Part shown: positions 1-6,920 of the stretch, in pieces | Layout: the number at the start of each line of letters is the position of its first letter | Position numbering within the stretch: position 1 is the first letter of the stretch | NCBI GenBank assembly: GCA_030614035.1 | Contig: JAUWKW010000046.1 | Location: 1 to 8,850, forward strand | DNA: 8,850 bases | Direction of reading: 5' to 3' | From: Chromatiales bacterium | GTDB taxonomy: Bacteria; Pseudomonadota; Gammaproteobacteria; Steroidobacterales; GCA-2729495 | Translations under genes and position numbers: made by a program | Notes under the pieces: model-generated | Databases searched by the model: none | Seen by the model: the letters and a program-made list of their open reading frames with translations, nothing else | What the model was told of the DNA's origin: nothing

Positions 1-353
1 AACAAGCCGTTCTGCAAGGTGCCGTCGGCATTGCCGGCGCCAGGATGCACGACCATGCCGGCCGGCTTGTCCACAACCAATACATGCTCGTCTTCGTGCA
101 GCACCGATAAATCGATTGGTTGTGGTTGGAATTGAAGCTGCAATTCCACCTCCGGATCCAACTGCACTCGCTGACCGCTGCGCACCGGCGTTCTGGGAAT
201 CGCCGATTCGCCGTCCAGGGACACCCGACCATCGAGAATCCATTGTTTAAGGCGCGAGCGTGAATAGGCGGGGAACAACTCTGCCAACGCCTGGTCCAGG
301 CGCCTGCCCTCCTGCTCCGGCCGAATTTCCGATGCTTGATGCAACGATTTCAT
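1..353 (-). CDS. rluD: 23S rRNA pseudouridine synthase RluD, N-terminal part (truncated by window edge)
   Basis: RluD converts specific uridines in helix 69 of 23S rRNA (1911, 1915 and 1917 in E. coli) to pseudouridine in the cytoplasm. The gene reads leftward from an ATG at 353, and 117 codons are present before the edge. Residues about 15-75 form an S4 RNA-binding domain, recognisable by [20 protein letters not shown] and WILDGRV. From about residue 85 the catalytic domain begins, with [20 protein letters not shown] followed by [10 protein letters not shown], which is diagnostic of the RluA/RluD family and closest to RluD. The HRLDKDT-type motif carrying the catalytic aspartate would lie outside the window. 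No clear Shine-Dalgarno precedes the ATG, but the protein begins where E. coli RluD does and no better start is visible. The neighbour bamD is divergent, as in E. coli. RluC or RluA is less likely, given the VVHPGAGN form and the bamD neighbour. Confidence 0.93.
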   Translation of the reverse strand, partial: MKSLHQASEIRPEQEGRRLDQALAELFPAYSRSRLKQWILDGRVSLDGESAIPRTPVRSGQRVQLDPEVELQLQFQPQPIDLSVLHEDEHVLVVDKPAGMVVHPGAGNADGTLQNGL

Positions 354-403
354 AAAGTGAACGGTCTAAGCACGTAAGCTGCTGTCGCAAAACAAGTTTA
401 CGC

Positions 404-409
404 TATACT
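404..409 (+). promoter_or_regulatory. Candidate sigma-70 -10 element for bamD in the rluD/bamD divergent spacer
   Basis: TATACT matches the -10 consensus at five of six positions and sits 24 bp before the bamD ATG, so the leader would be short. The best -35 candidate, CTGTCG at 382-387 with 16-bp spacing, matches at only three of six positions. The 80-bp spacer (354-433) must also hold the rluD promoter, for which I see no convincing element. Confidence 0.4.
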
Positions 410-433
410 TCGCGCCCTTGTCGTGATTGGGAA

Positions 434-1270
434 ATGACCACTGCGGTATCTGACGACGTGTCTGACTCAAAAAAATATAGCTTCGCTGTTCCCGGACTGC
501 CATGGCGGTTTTTTGGACTACTCGCCCTGACAGTACTTCTCGCTGCATGCTGGGGCCGCAAGGATCGCGACCTGGTATCCGGGGCCGACCAATTGTACGA
601 ACGGGCGCATAAATCCCTCAATAGCGGCAACTACACAAACGCCATACAGTACTACGAGAACCTTGAAGCTCGTTATCCGTTCAGCAATCAAGCCAAACAG
701 GCGCAATTGGATTTGATTTATGCCTATTCCCAAAACGGCGAGCCCGAAGCAACGATGGATGCAGCGGAGCAGTTTGAGCGCGAAAATCCCACGCATCCTC
801 GCGTTGATTACGCTATTTACATGCGCGGCCTGGCGCAGTTCAGTGGTCAACACGGGAAAATTCGTAGATGGATGCGGATTGATCTAAGCAAACGTCCGCC
901 GGTTGAGGCCATGAATGCATTTGCGGCATTTTCCGAATTGGCCTACCGGTTTCCAGAAAGCCGCTATGCACCCGATGCACGGCAGCGCATGACATTTTTA
1001 AGGAACCGTCTGGCAGATCACGAAGTTCACGTCGCACGCTACTATATGAAACGCAATGCCTATGCGGCTGCACTGAACCGCGCCACCCATTGCATGCAGC
1101 TTTTCGACGGAGCACCGGCAGTGGCCGACTGCTTGCTGATTATGCTCGAGGCTTATCGCAAGCTTGGAATGTGGGACCTGGCTGAGGACACTGAAAAAGT
1201 TCTGATGCAAAACTACCCGGACGCCACTGTTCCGAAGCCGAAAAAAGACAGTTGGTACAAATTCTGGTAG
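434..1270 (+). CDS. bamD: Outer membrane protein assembly factor BamD (YfiO/ComL lipoprotein)
   Basis: BamD is the essential lipoprotein of the BAM complex, which folds beta-barrel proteins into the outer membrane; it acts on the periplasmic side with BamA. The 278-aa product has a hydrophobic stretch at residues 26-38 and a lipobox LAAC ending at Cys39. Residue +2 is Trp, not Asp, so sorting to the outer membrane is expected. After it comes a TPR-rich domain. YENLEARYPFSNQAKQAQLD (about 75-94), NPTHPRVDYAIYMRGLAQF (about 119-137) and the stretch around FRFPESRYAPDA-like residues 180-190 match the E. coli protein closely. E. coli BamD is about 245 aa; the excess is mostly a long N-terminus. 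The ATG is the only ATG before the lipobox and no in-frame start lies upstream. The ribosome site is poor (GGGAA, about 2 nt away). GTG at 458 is an alternative start. Divergence from rluD supports the call. Confidence 0.95.
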   Translation: MTTAVSDDVSDSKKYSFAVPGLPWRFFGLLALTVLLAACWGRKDRDLVSGADQLYERAHKSLNSGNYTNAIQYYENLEARYPFSNQAKQAQLDLIYAYSQNGEPEATMDAAEQFERENPTHPRVDYAIYMRGLAQFSGQHGKIRRWMRIDLSKRPPVEAMNAFAAFSELAYRFPESRYAPDARQRMTFLRNRLADHEVHVARYYMKRNAYAAALNRATHCMQLFDGAPAVADCLLIMLEAYRKLGMWDLAEDTEKVLMQNYPDATVPKPKKDSWYKFW

Positions 1271-1292
1271 GCACCAGGGTATGACCCATGAC

Positions 1293-1317
1293 CGCTTACG
1301 GCGAAGCTGCCTTAGCG
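1293..1317. terminator. Imperfect hairpin between convergent bamD and nadE
   Basis: CGCT (1293-1296) pairs with AGCG (1314-1317), and GGC (1300-1302) with GCC (1309-1311) around a 6-nt loop; between them are one T-T mismatch, one A-T pair and one bulged C. It lies 22 bp after the bamD stop and 4 bp beyond the nadE stop. Because a hairpin reads on both strands, it could help end both transcripts. No T-tract follows on either side, so a classical intrinsic terminator is not supported; an RNA 3'-end structure or chance is possible. Confidence 0.25.
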
Positions 1318-1321
1318 ATCG

Positions 1322-2956
1322 TTACTTGCTGCGGCCGTAACCCGACGTCAGCGGATACCGCCAGTCACGGCCGAATGCACGTCCGCTGATGCGAACACAA
1401 GGAGGCGATTGCCGACGTTTGTACTCGTTGCGTCGAACCATTTCCAGCACCCGTCCAACGGTATCCCGGTCGAAACCGCGGTCGGCGATTTCGTCAACCG
1501 ACAGATCCTCGATGATCAACGCATCAAGGATTGGATCCAGGATTTCGTAAGCTGGGAGACTATCGATATCTTTTTGCCCCGGACGCAATTCCGCGCTTGG
1601 TTCACGCTCTATCACGCGCTCGGGAATTGCCGGCGAGATCCCATTCCGGTACCGCGCCAGCCGGTACACAAATGTCTTCGTACAATCTTTGATTGGCGCA
1701 AAACCGCCAGCCATATCTCCGTAAAGAGTTGCGTAACCGACCGCCATTTCACTCTTGTTGCCGGTCGTTAAGACAATTCGGTGCGTTTTGTTGGAGATCG
1801 CCATTAACAACATGCCGCGGCAACGGGACTGAATGTTTTCTTCGGTCGTGTCGTCAGAAAGGCCACCGAACAATTCCCTCAGCGCCTCACGAGTTGATTC
1901 GACCATGCTCTCAATCGGGATTATCTGATAATCCACCGCGAGCATCCGGGCCTGTTGCTCTGCGTCCTCGAGACTCATCTCTGAGGTATAGCGGTAGGGC
2001 ATCATGACCGCCTGGACGGCGTCGGCCCCAAGCGCATCAACTGCCACGGCCAGACACAGTGCCGAATCGACTCCACCCGACAGGCCCAGTACCACGCCGC
2101 GAAATCCGTTCTTCAGCACGTAATCGCGGACGCCAGTGACAATCGCTTTATAAGTGCTCTCATCCTCGCCAGGCAACGCTGCGATGTCGCCGGGTTCGGG
2201 CTTAAGCACTCCCGTCTTGCCCGCTTTGAAATCGGCGGTATAGATCCCTTCTTCGAAAGCCGGCGCCCTGAAACAAATTGTGCCCGCAGCGTCCACGACA
2301 CAGGATCCGCCGTCAAATACCAGCTCATCCTGTCCACCCACAAGATTTTGGTACACCAAGGGCACGCCAGTTTCACGAGCGCGCTCACTCAATATCTTTT
2401 CACGCTGGATTTGCTTCGCGAGTTCGAATGGTGAGCCGTTGATCGTAACGATCAGGCGGGCTCCGTCGCGCGCTGCCGCTGCGCAAGCTGTGCCTTCCCA
2501 TACATCCTCGCAAATAGTGATGCCGACCGGCACCCCGTTAACGTCGGCGACCGAGGTTTCCTGACCAGGAGTAAAATAACGCGCTTCGTCAAAAACGCTG
2601 TAGTTTGGTAACTCCCACTTGCGGTAATTGCCCTGGATGCCACCATCGGCTAGCAAGACCGCCGAGTTGAAGATCTGGTCCCCGTCGTACTCGGGATAAC
2701 CGACCAAAACCGCAATTCCTTCGGCATGTTGCTGCAGATCCGCAAGCGCCTCGGCCACGCGCTGGCGCAGGCCCGCATGAAACAGCAGATCTTCCGGCGG
2801 GTAACCGCACAGCGCCAACTCCTGGAAAACCACGAGCTGTGCTTTGTAGCTATCGCGAGCCTCTTTAATACCTTGCGCAATACGCTCAGCATTGCCCGGG
2901 ACATCCCCGACAATGAGATTGAGCTGTGCCAGTGCTATTCGTAATTTATTGGCCAT
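1322..2956 (-). CDS. nadE: Glutamine-dependent NAD+ synthetase (NadE, two-domain form)
   Basis: Catalyses the last step of NAD synthesis: deamido-NAD, ATP and glutamine give NAD, AMP, pyrophosphate and glutamate, in the cytoplasm. With the start used here (544 aa), residues 1-250 form a nitrilase-type glutaminase domain with the Glu46/Lys113/Cys149 triad, seen in FQELALCGYPPEDL, YRKWELPNY and GITICEDVWEG. Residues about 265-544 form the synthetase domain, with the pyrophosphate-loop SGGVDS at 293-298, GNKSEMAVGY at 399-408 and PSAELRPGQ at about 453-461. It ends with the typical RAFGRDWRYPLTSGY. This is the glutamine-using form, not the short ammonia-dependent enzyme of E. coli. I prefer ATG 2956 over in-frame GTG 2965 because GGTGG lies 5 nt before the ATG and family members start at MANKLRIALAQ-like sequence. 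It follows sucD by 68 bp on the same strand with no visible terminator, so cotranscription with sucCD is likely. Confidence 0.97.
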   Translation of the reverse strand: MANKLRIALAQLNLIVGDVPGNAERIAQGIKEARDSYKAQLVVFQELALCGYPPEDLLFHAGLRQRVAEALADLQQHAEGIAVLVGYPEYDGDQIFNSAVLLADGGIQGNYRKWELPNYSVFDEARYFTPGQETSVADVNGVPVGITICEDVWEGTACAAAARDGARLIVTINGSPFELAKQIQREKILSERARETGVPLVYQNLVGGQDELVFDGGSCVVDAAGTICFRAPAFEEGIYTADFKAGKTGVLKPEPGDIAALPGEDESTYKAIVTGVRDYVLKNGFRGVVLGLSGGVDSALCLAVAVDALGADAVQAVMMPYRYTSEMSLEDAEQQARMLAVDYQIIPIESMVESTREALRELFGGLSDDTTEENIQSRCRGMLLMAISNKTHRIVLTTGNKSEMAVGYATLYGDMAGGFAPIKDCTKTFVYRLARYRNGISPAIPERVIEREPSAELRPGQKDIDSLPAYEILDPILDALIIEDLSVDEIADRGFDRDTVGRVLEMVRRNEYKRRQSPPCVRISGRAFGRDWRYPLTSGYGRSK

Positions 2957-3024
2957 GCAGACCACCGGGGAACCAGCAAATTAATCAGCAATTCCAAATA
3001 GGCTCGTGAGGTGTCGCAGCGGCA

Positions 3025-3897
3025 CTAAGCCTCGAGCTGAGCCAGCATCGCGCTTCCAAGCTCAGCCGGTGAATGCACGGTCGTTACCCCGGCGGCTTCC
3101 AACGCCGCAAACTTCGTTGCTGCGCTGCCTTCGCCGCCTGAGATAATTGCGCCGGCGTGCCCCATACGCTTTCCAGGCGGAGCCGTGACACCGGCAATAT
3201 AAGCCACCACCGGTTTCGTTACGCGCTCCTTAATATAGCGAGCCGCCGCCTCTTCATCGGTTCCACCGATCTCGCCCACCATAATGATGCCCTCGGTGGC
3301 GTCATCACGCTCGAATAACTGCAGGCAATCGATGAAGTTCAATCCACGAACCGGATCGCCGCCTATGCCGACACTGGTCGTTTGCCCGAGACCATTGTTC
3401 GTGGTCTGGAATACTGCCTCATAGGTTAGAGTGCCGGATCGGGAAATAATCCCTACCCGGCCCGGCTGATGTATAAATCCCGGCATGATGCCAATCTTGC
3501 TTTCGCCGGGTGTGATGATGCCGGGGCAATTTGGCCCGATTAAGCGGCAATCGTAATCCTTAAGAGCGGCTTTGACCCGCACCATGTCCAGCACCGGAAT
3601 ACCCTCGGTGATGCAAACCACCAACTCCACCCCGGCATCGGCGGCCTCCAGGATCGCGTCTGCAGCAAACGGGGCCGGCACGTATATCATGCTGACAGTG
3701 GCGCCGGTTGCGCGAACCGCGTCATGGGTAGAGCCATAGACGGGCAACCCAAGGCAGTTTTCACCGCCACGGCCGGGCGTCACCCCGGCAACCAGCCGGG
3801 TGCCGTATTCGAGACATTGCTTGGCATGAAACGAACCCTGTCGGCCGGTCAGCCCCTGAACAACGACCGCGGTGTCTTTATTGACAAGAATGCTCAC
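3025..3897 (-). CDS. sucD: Succinyl-CoA synthetase alpha subunit (SucD)
   Basis: With SucC it interconverts succinyl-CoA and succinate with substrate-level phosphorylation of ADP or GDP in the TCA cycle. The 290-aa length is normal for the family. Residues about 1-130 form the CoA-binding Rossmann domain ([19 protein letters not shown] at 15-33, [20 protein letters not shown] at 121-140). The ligase domain follows, with SRSGTLTYE at 152-160. The phosphorylated histidine is His247 in GHAGAI, equivalent to E. coli His246. Translation begins at GTG (3895-3897), preceded by a strong Shine-Dalgarno GAGGAAGG 7 nt upstream, which settles the start. It lies 37 bp after sucC, the usual operon order. 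No key residue is missing. Confidence 0.98.
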   Translation of the reverse strand: MSILVNKDTAVVVQGLTGRQGSFHAKQCLEYGTRLVAGVTPGRGGENCLGLPVYGSTHDAVRATGATVSMIYVPAPFAADAILEAADAGVELVVCITEGIPVLDMVRVKAALKDYDCRLIGPNCPGIITPGESKIGIMPGFIHQPGRVGIISRSGTLTYEAVFQTTNNGLGQTTSVGIGGDPVRGLNFIDCLQLFERDDATEGIIMVGEIGGTDEEAAARYIKERVTKPVVAYIAGVTAPPGKRMGHAGAIISGGEGSAATKFAALEAAGVTTVHSPAELGSAMLAQLEA

Positions 3898-3934
3898 GAA
3901 TTGACCTTCCTCGATAACCCCTGATCAGACCACG

Positions 3935-5092
3935 TCACGCCGCCGCCACAGCTTTGTCAGCGGCATCGGTCAGATCGTCGGCAGTCACGATATCGAGACC
4001 ACTTTTCGCCAACAGCGCCCTGCCCTGTTCGACGTTTGTTCCTTCCAGGCGCACGACGACGGGCACCGACACTTTGATGTCACGTATCGCTTGAACTATG
4101 CCCTCCGCAATCAGGTCGCAACGGACGATGCCGCCGAATATATTCACGAGGATCACGCTGATCTGACGATTGGAAAGAATCAGTTTGAAAGCTTCAGCAA
4201 CGCGTTCCGAGGTCGCACCGCCGCCGACATCCAGAAAGTTCGCCGGTTCGCCGCCATGGAGTTTAATCAGGTCCATGGTCGCCATCGCCAGGCCTGCGCC
4301 ATTGACCATGCATGCGATGTTTCCGTCCAGCGACACGTAGCTCAGGTCGTGTTCACTAGCGGACCGTTCCATATCATCTTCCTGGGTGGGATCGCGCATG
4401 GCCACGAGGCCCGGTTGACGAAATAGCGCGTTGTCGTCGATGTTTATTTTCGCGTCCAGGGCCAAAAGCTGGCCCGCCGTGTTCACGATTAGCGGATTGA
4501 TCTCGACCAGAGCTGCATCGCACTCGCAGAACAATGAGTACAGTTTGGCGGTCAAGGCAACGAATTGCCGCATTTGCTCCTTTTCCAGACTGAGCCCCGC
4601 CGCAAGAATCCGCGATTGGTATGCCTGCAGGCCCGCAGCGGGGTTTACGCTGACCGTAAAGATCTTCTCCGGCGTGGTCGCCGCAACTTCCTCGATATCC
4701 ATGCCGCCCGCAGCCGATGCGACGAAGGTCACGCGCTCGTGGGCACGGTCCACCAGCAGGCTGAGGTACAGTTCCCGTTCAATTTCGCTGCCCGCTTCAA
4801 CGAACACCTGGTTGACGGGGAGCCCCGCGCTGCCAGTTTGTTTCGTTACCAGCCGGATTCCGAGCATTCCGGCAGCCGCGGCCTGCACTTCGTCCAGGCT
4901 GTTTGCCAGCTTCACGCCACCGCCCTTGCCGCGACCACCAGCGTGGACCTGCGCCTTGACGACCCACACCGAGCCGCCCAGCCGGTCCGCCGCCTGCCGG
5001 GCCGCCCGCGGCGATTCGGCGACCTCCCCGGACGACACCGGGATGCCGAAGCGGGCAAACAGCTGCTTGGCCTGATACTCGTGCAGATTCAT
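3935..5092 (-). CDS. sucC: Succinyl-CoA synthetase beta subunit, ADP/GDP-forming (SucC)
   Basis: Nucleotide-binding subunit of succinyl-CoA synthetase; it pairs with SucD. The 385-aa protein is close to the E. coli length of 388. An ATP-grasp fold covers residues about 1-230, starting [20 protein letters not shown], with [20 protein letters not shown] at 44-63. Metal-binding Asn199 (EINPL) and Asp213 (LDAK) fall at the same numbers as in E. coli. The C-terminal CoA-ligase domain carries [18 protein letters not shown] and [17 protein letters not shown] (316-332). The ATG at 5092 has AAGGA 11 nt upstream, a slightly long spacing. Unlike E. coli, where sucCD follow sucAB, the genes here start a leftward operon sucC-sucD-nadE, divergent from pilSR. 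Its promoter must lie in 5093-5246; a TTGACG on the minus strand (5188-5193) lacks a well-spaced -10, so I do not call it. Confidence 0.98.
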   Translation of the reverse strand: MNLHEYQAKQLFARFGIPVSSGEVAESPRAARQAADRLGGSVWVVKAQVHAGGRGKGGGVKLANSLDEVQAAAAGMLGIRLVTKQTGSAGLPVNQVFVEAGSEIERELYLSLLVDRAHERVTFVASAAGGMDIEEVAATTPEKIFTVSVNPAAGLQAYQSRILAAGLSLEKEQMRQFVALTAKLYSLFCECDAALVEINPLIVNTAGQLLALDAKINIDDNALFRQPGLVAMRDPTQEDDMERSASEHDLSYVSLDGNIACMVNGAGLAMATMDLIKLHGGEPANFLDVGGGATSERVAEAFKLILSNRQISVILVNIFGGIVRCDLIAEGIVQAIRDIKVSVPVVVRLEGTNVEQGRALLAKSGLDIVTADDLTDAADKAVAAA

Positions 5093-5212
5093 GGGTGGTA
5101 CTGTCCTTATTGGTATCCCGGGACCCGACCCGTTGATCGAAGGTTGCTATTGTCCGCGAAAGCCCTCCGCAGATAAACCGTCTACTGCGTCAAACGTTCC
5201 GCGAAACGGTGT

Positions 5213-5221
5213 TGCTACAAT
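5213..5221 (+). promoter_or_regulatory. Candidate extended -10 promoter for pilSR
   Basis: TGCTACAAT is an extended -10 element (TG, one base, then TACAAT, five of six consensus bases). Transcription would start near 5228, giving a leader of about 20 nt before the pilS ATG at 5247. No good -35 stands at the expected distance, which is common for extended -10 promoters. It lies in the sucC/pilS divergent spacer and faces pilS. No experiment supports it; the call rests on match and position alone. Confidence 0.4.
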
Positions 5222-5223
5222 AG

Positions 5224-5246
5224 CGCCGCGAATTTTCACCGCGGCG
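5224..5246. repeat. Perfect 7-bp inverted repeat against the pilS start
   Basis: CGCCGCG at 5224-5230 and CGCGGCG at 5240-5246 are exact reverse complements with a 9-bp AT-rich spacer. The right arm touches the proposed pilS ATG (5247) and the left arm starts 2 bp after the candidate -10. It could be a protein operator at the transcription start or, if transcription starts further upstream, an RNA hairpin covering the ribosome site. GC-rich arms arise by chance fairly easily in such DNA. Confidence 0.4.
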
Positions 5247-6920
5247 ATGATGCGGGCCATGGCAACTGCGGAAAAAACCCTCCAATACCGACCCTTGGCG
5301 GCGCCTCGGGCCGGTAACGTCTCGGACACCGATATAAACCGGCGGGTCCTGATCATGGTCGGCGGCTTTAGATTGCTGATCGCACTGGCCCTGCTGTCGG
5401 CGGCGTTGCTACCGGTAACCCCCCCGATACTCGGTGCCCGATACCCTGAAGTGTTTATGGGCGTCGCGTATGCCTACGTCATCATCGCGATCTTTATCGC
5501 GATACTGATCCGGCGAGGCTGGTCTTCCCGGTCGGTGGCCGCAATCCAGCTGGCGACCGACATCACCGCCATAACCCTGGCGGTGCATACCAGTGGCGGT
5601 ATCGGCAGCGGTTCGGCCGCATTGCTGGTTATGTTCGTTGCCGTCAGTGGCCTGAGCCTGCCCGGGAAAGGCCCCTATTTTGCCGCAGCACTGGCAGCGC
5701 TGGCATTGCTGCTGGAACAAAGCCTGTCATTCCTTCAGGGAGTCACCCAGGCGGCAGACTTTCTGCCGGCTGGCGTATTGGGTGCAATCATGCTGGTGCT
5801 GGCGCTGGCGACCCAACCGCTGGTGCGCCGAATCGAAGAGACGGAGGCACTGGCGCGCCAGCGGGGTATCGATCTGGAAAACCTCGCGCAGCTGAACGAC
5901 TACGTGCTGCAAAACCTTCGTGAAAGTGTTGTCGTAGTCGATCCGGAAAAGCGCATCCGCTTGATCAACCAATCCGCAGCCGATCACCTGGGTGCACCAA
6001 ACCGCATGCCCGGCGCGCAACTTGACGACATATCTCCAGCCCTGACAGCTTTGCTGGACGATTGGCAGCGCGACGGGCCGGATTGGGGCCTGGACGTACC
6101 CAATTTTCTCGCCGCGGACGGCTCTACCGTTATCAACGCTCACATCGCACCGCTGGGATCGTTGGCCGACGGCTCGGTGATGATTTTTCTGGAGGATGCG
6201 AGCCTGCTTGCCGAGAAGGTGCAACAATCCAAGCTCGCCGCGTTAGGGCGCCTCAGCGCCAGTATCGCGCACGAGATTCGCAACCCGCTTGGAGCCTTGA
6301 GTCACGCTGGGCAACTGCTGGCCGAATCTCCGGGCATTGGCGCGCAGGAACAGAGATTCCTGGACATCATCGATACCAACTCCAAGCGCGTCAGCGAAAT
6401 TGTGGAAAACGTGCTGCAATTGTCCCGCCGCAATCCGGTGCATTCTGAAACCTTGTACCTTGGGGAATGGACGGCGAACTTTGTCAACGAATTCGTGTCG
6501 ACATTGGAATTATTCGAGGGACAGTTGTCCGTTTTGGAAAGCGCGGACGATGTCAGCGTCAGAATGGACCCCGGACATTTGCATCAGGTGGCCTGGAACC
6601 TGTGTGAGAATGCACTGAAATACGCGAGTGAGGCGGCCGGCGGCATTGCCGTGGAGATGCGCTATGGGCGGCTGCCACAGAGTCACCGCCCGTACCTGGA
6701 GATTCTGGATCACGGTTCGGGGATTCCCGAAGAGTTGCAAGACTCGCTGTTTGAACCCTTCGCCACCGGGCGCAACGGAGGTCATGGCCTGGGGCTTTTT
6801 ATCTGCCGCGAGCTGTGCGAAAGCAACGGCGCCACACTGCGCTATGAGCCAGGTGAAACACACGGCAGCGTTTTTCGAATCGTATTTGCGGACCCAAGCC
6901 GCTGGGAAGCTGACCAATGA
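5247..6920 (+). CDS. pilS: Type IV pilus sensor histidine kinase PilS
   Basis: Inner-membrane kinase that controls phosphorylation of PilR and so pilin expression; in Pseudomonas it senses PilA in the membrane. From the start used here it is 557 aa (P. aeruginosa PilS is about 530). About six hydrophobic segments fill residues 34-195, beginning at VLIMVGGFRLLIALALLSAA. A PAS-like domain follows (LNDYVLQNLRESVVVVD onward). Then come the H-box with His342 in SIAHEIRNPLGALSHAGQLL, the N-box NLCENALKYA at 451-460, DHGSG at 488-492 and GGHGLGL at 511-517. All match P. aeruginosa PilS closely. The start is uncertain: the frame is open back to 5091, and ATG codons at 5247, 5250 and 5259 all lack a clear Shine-Dalgarno. 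I chose 5247 because it follows the candidate promoter and precedes the conserved region. The stop overlaps the pilR start by 4 bp, implying coupled translation. Confidence 0.94.
   Translation: MMRAMATAEKTLQYRPLAAPRAGNVSDTDINRRVLIMVGGFRLLIALALLSAALLPVTPPILGARYPEVFMGVAYAYVIIAIFIAILIRRGWSSRSVAAIQLATDITAITLAVHTSGGIGSGSAALLVMFVAVSGLSLPGKGPYFAAALAALALLLEQSLSFLQGVTQAADFLPAGVLGAIMLVLALATQPLVRRIEETEALARQRGIDLENLAQLNDYVLQNLRESVVVVDPEKRIRLINQSAADHLGAPNRMPGAQLDDISPALTALLDDWQRDGPDWGLDVPNFLAADGSTVINAHIAPLGSLADGSVMIFLEDASLLAEKVQQSKLAALGRLSASIAHEIRNPLGALSHAGQLLAESPGIGAQEQRFLDIIDTNSKRVSEIVENVLQLSRRNPVHSETLYLGEWTANFVNEFVSTLELFEGQLSVLESADDVSVRMDPGHLHQVAWNLCENALKYASEAAGGIAVEMRYGRLPQSHRPYLEILDHGSGIPEELQDSLFEPFATGRNGGHGLGLFICRELCESNGATLRYEPGETHGSVFRIVFADPSRWEADQ

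Noticed and set aside
366..630. Two minus-strand open frames (60 and 75 codons) covering the rluD/bamD spacer and the bamD 5' end
   Set aside because: They overlap the bamD signal peptide region and the divergent promoter spacer; no ribosome site or recognisable sequence.
2957..2965. GTG at 2965 as the start of nadE
   Set aside because: This GTG is part of the GGTGG that probably serves as the ribosome site for the ATG at 2956, and homologues begin at the ATG-encoded residue.
4431..5075. Long plus-strand open frame (214 codons) antisense to sucC
   Set aside because: SucC on the other strand matches its family end to end. The antisense frame is rich in Ser, Arg, Ala and Pro with no recognisable domain, as expected for a GC-rich shadow frame.
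4565..5176. Second plus-strand open frame (203 codons) over sucC and the divergent spacer
   Set aside because: Arg- and His-rich composition, no domain, no ribosome site, and it overlaps the well-supported sucC.
5727..6227. Minus-strand open frame (166 codons) inside pilS
   Set aside because: Gln-, His- and Arg-rich shadow frame with no family resemblance.
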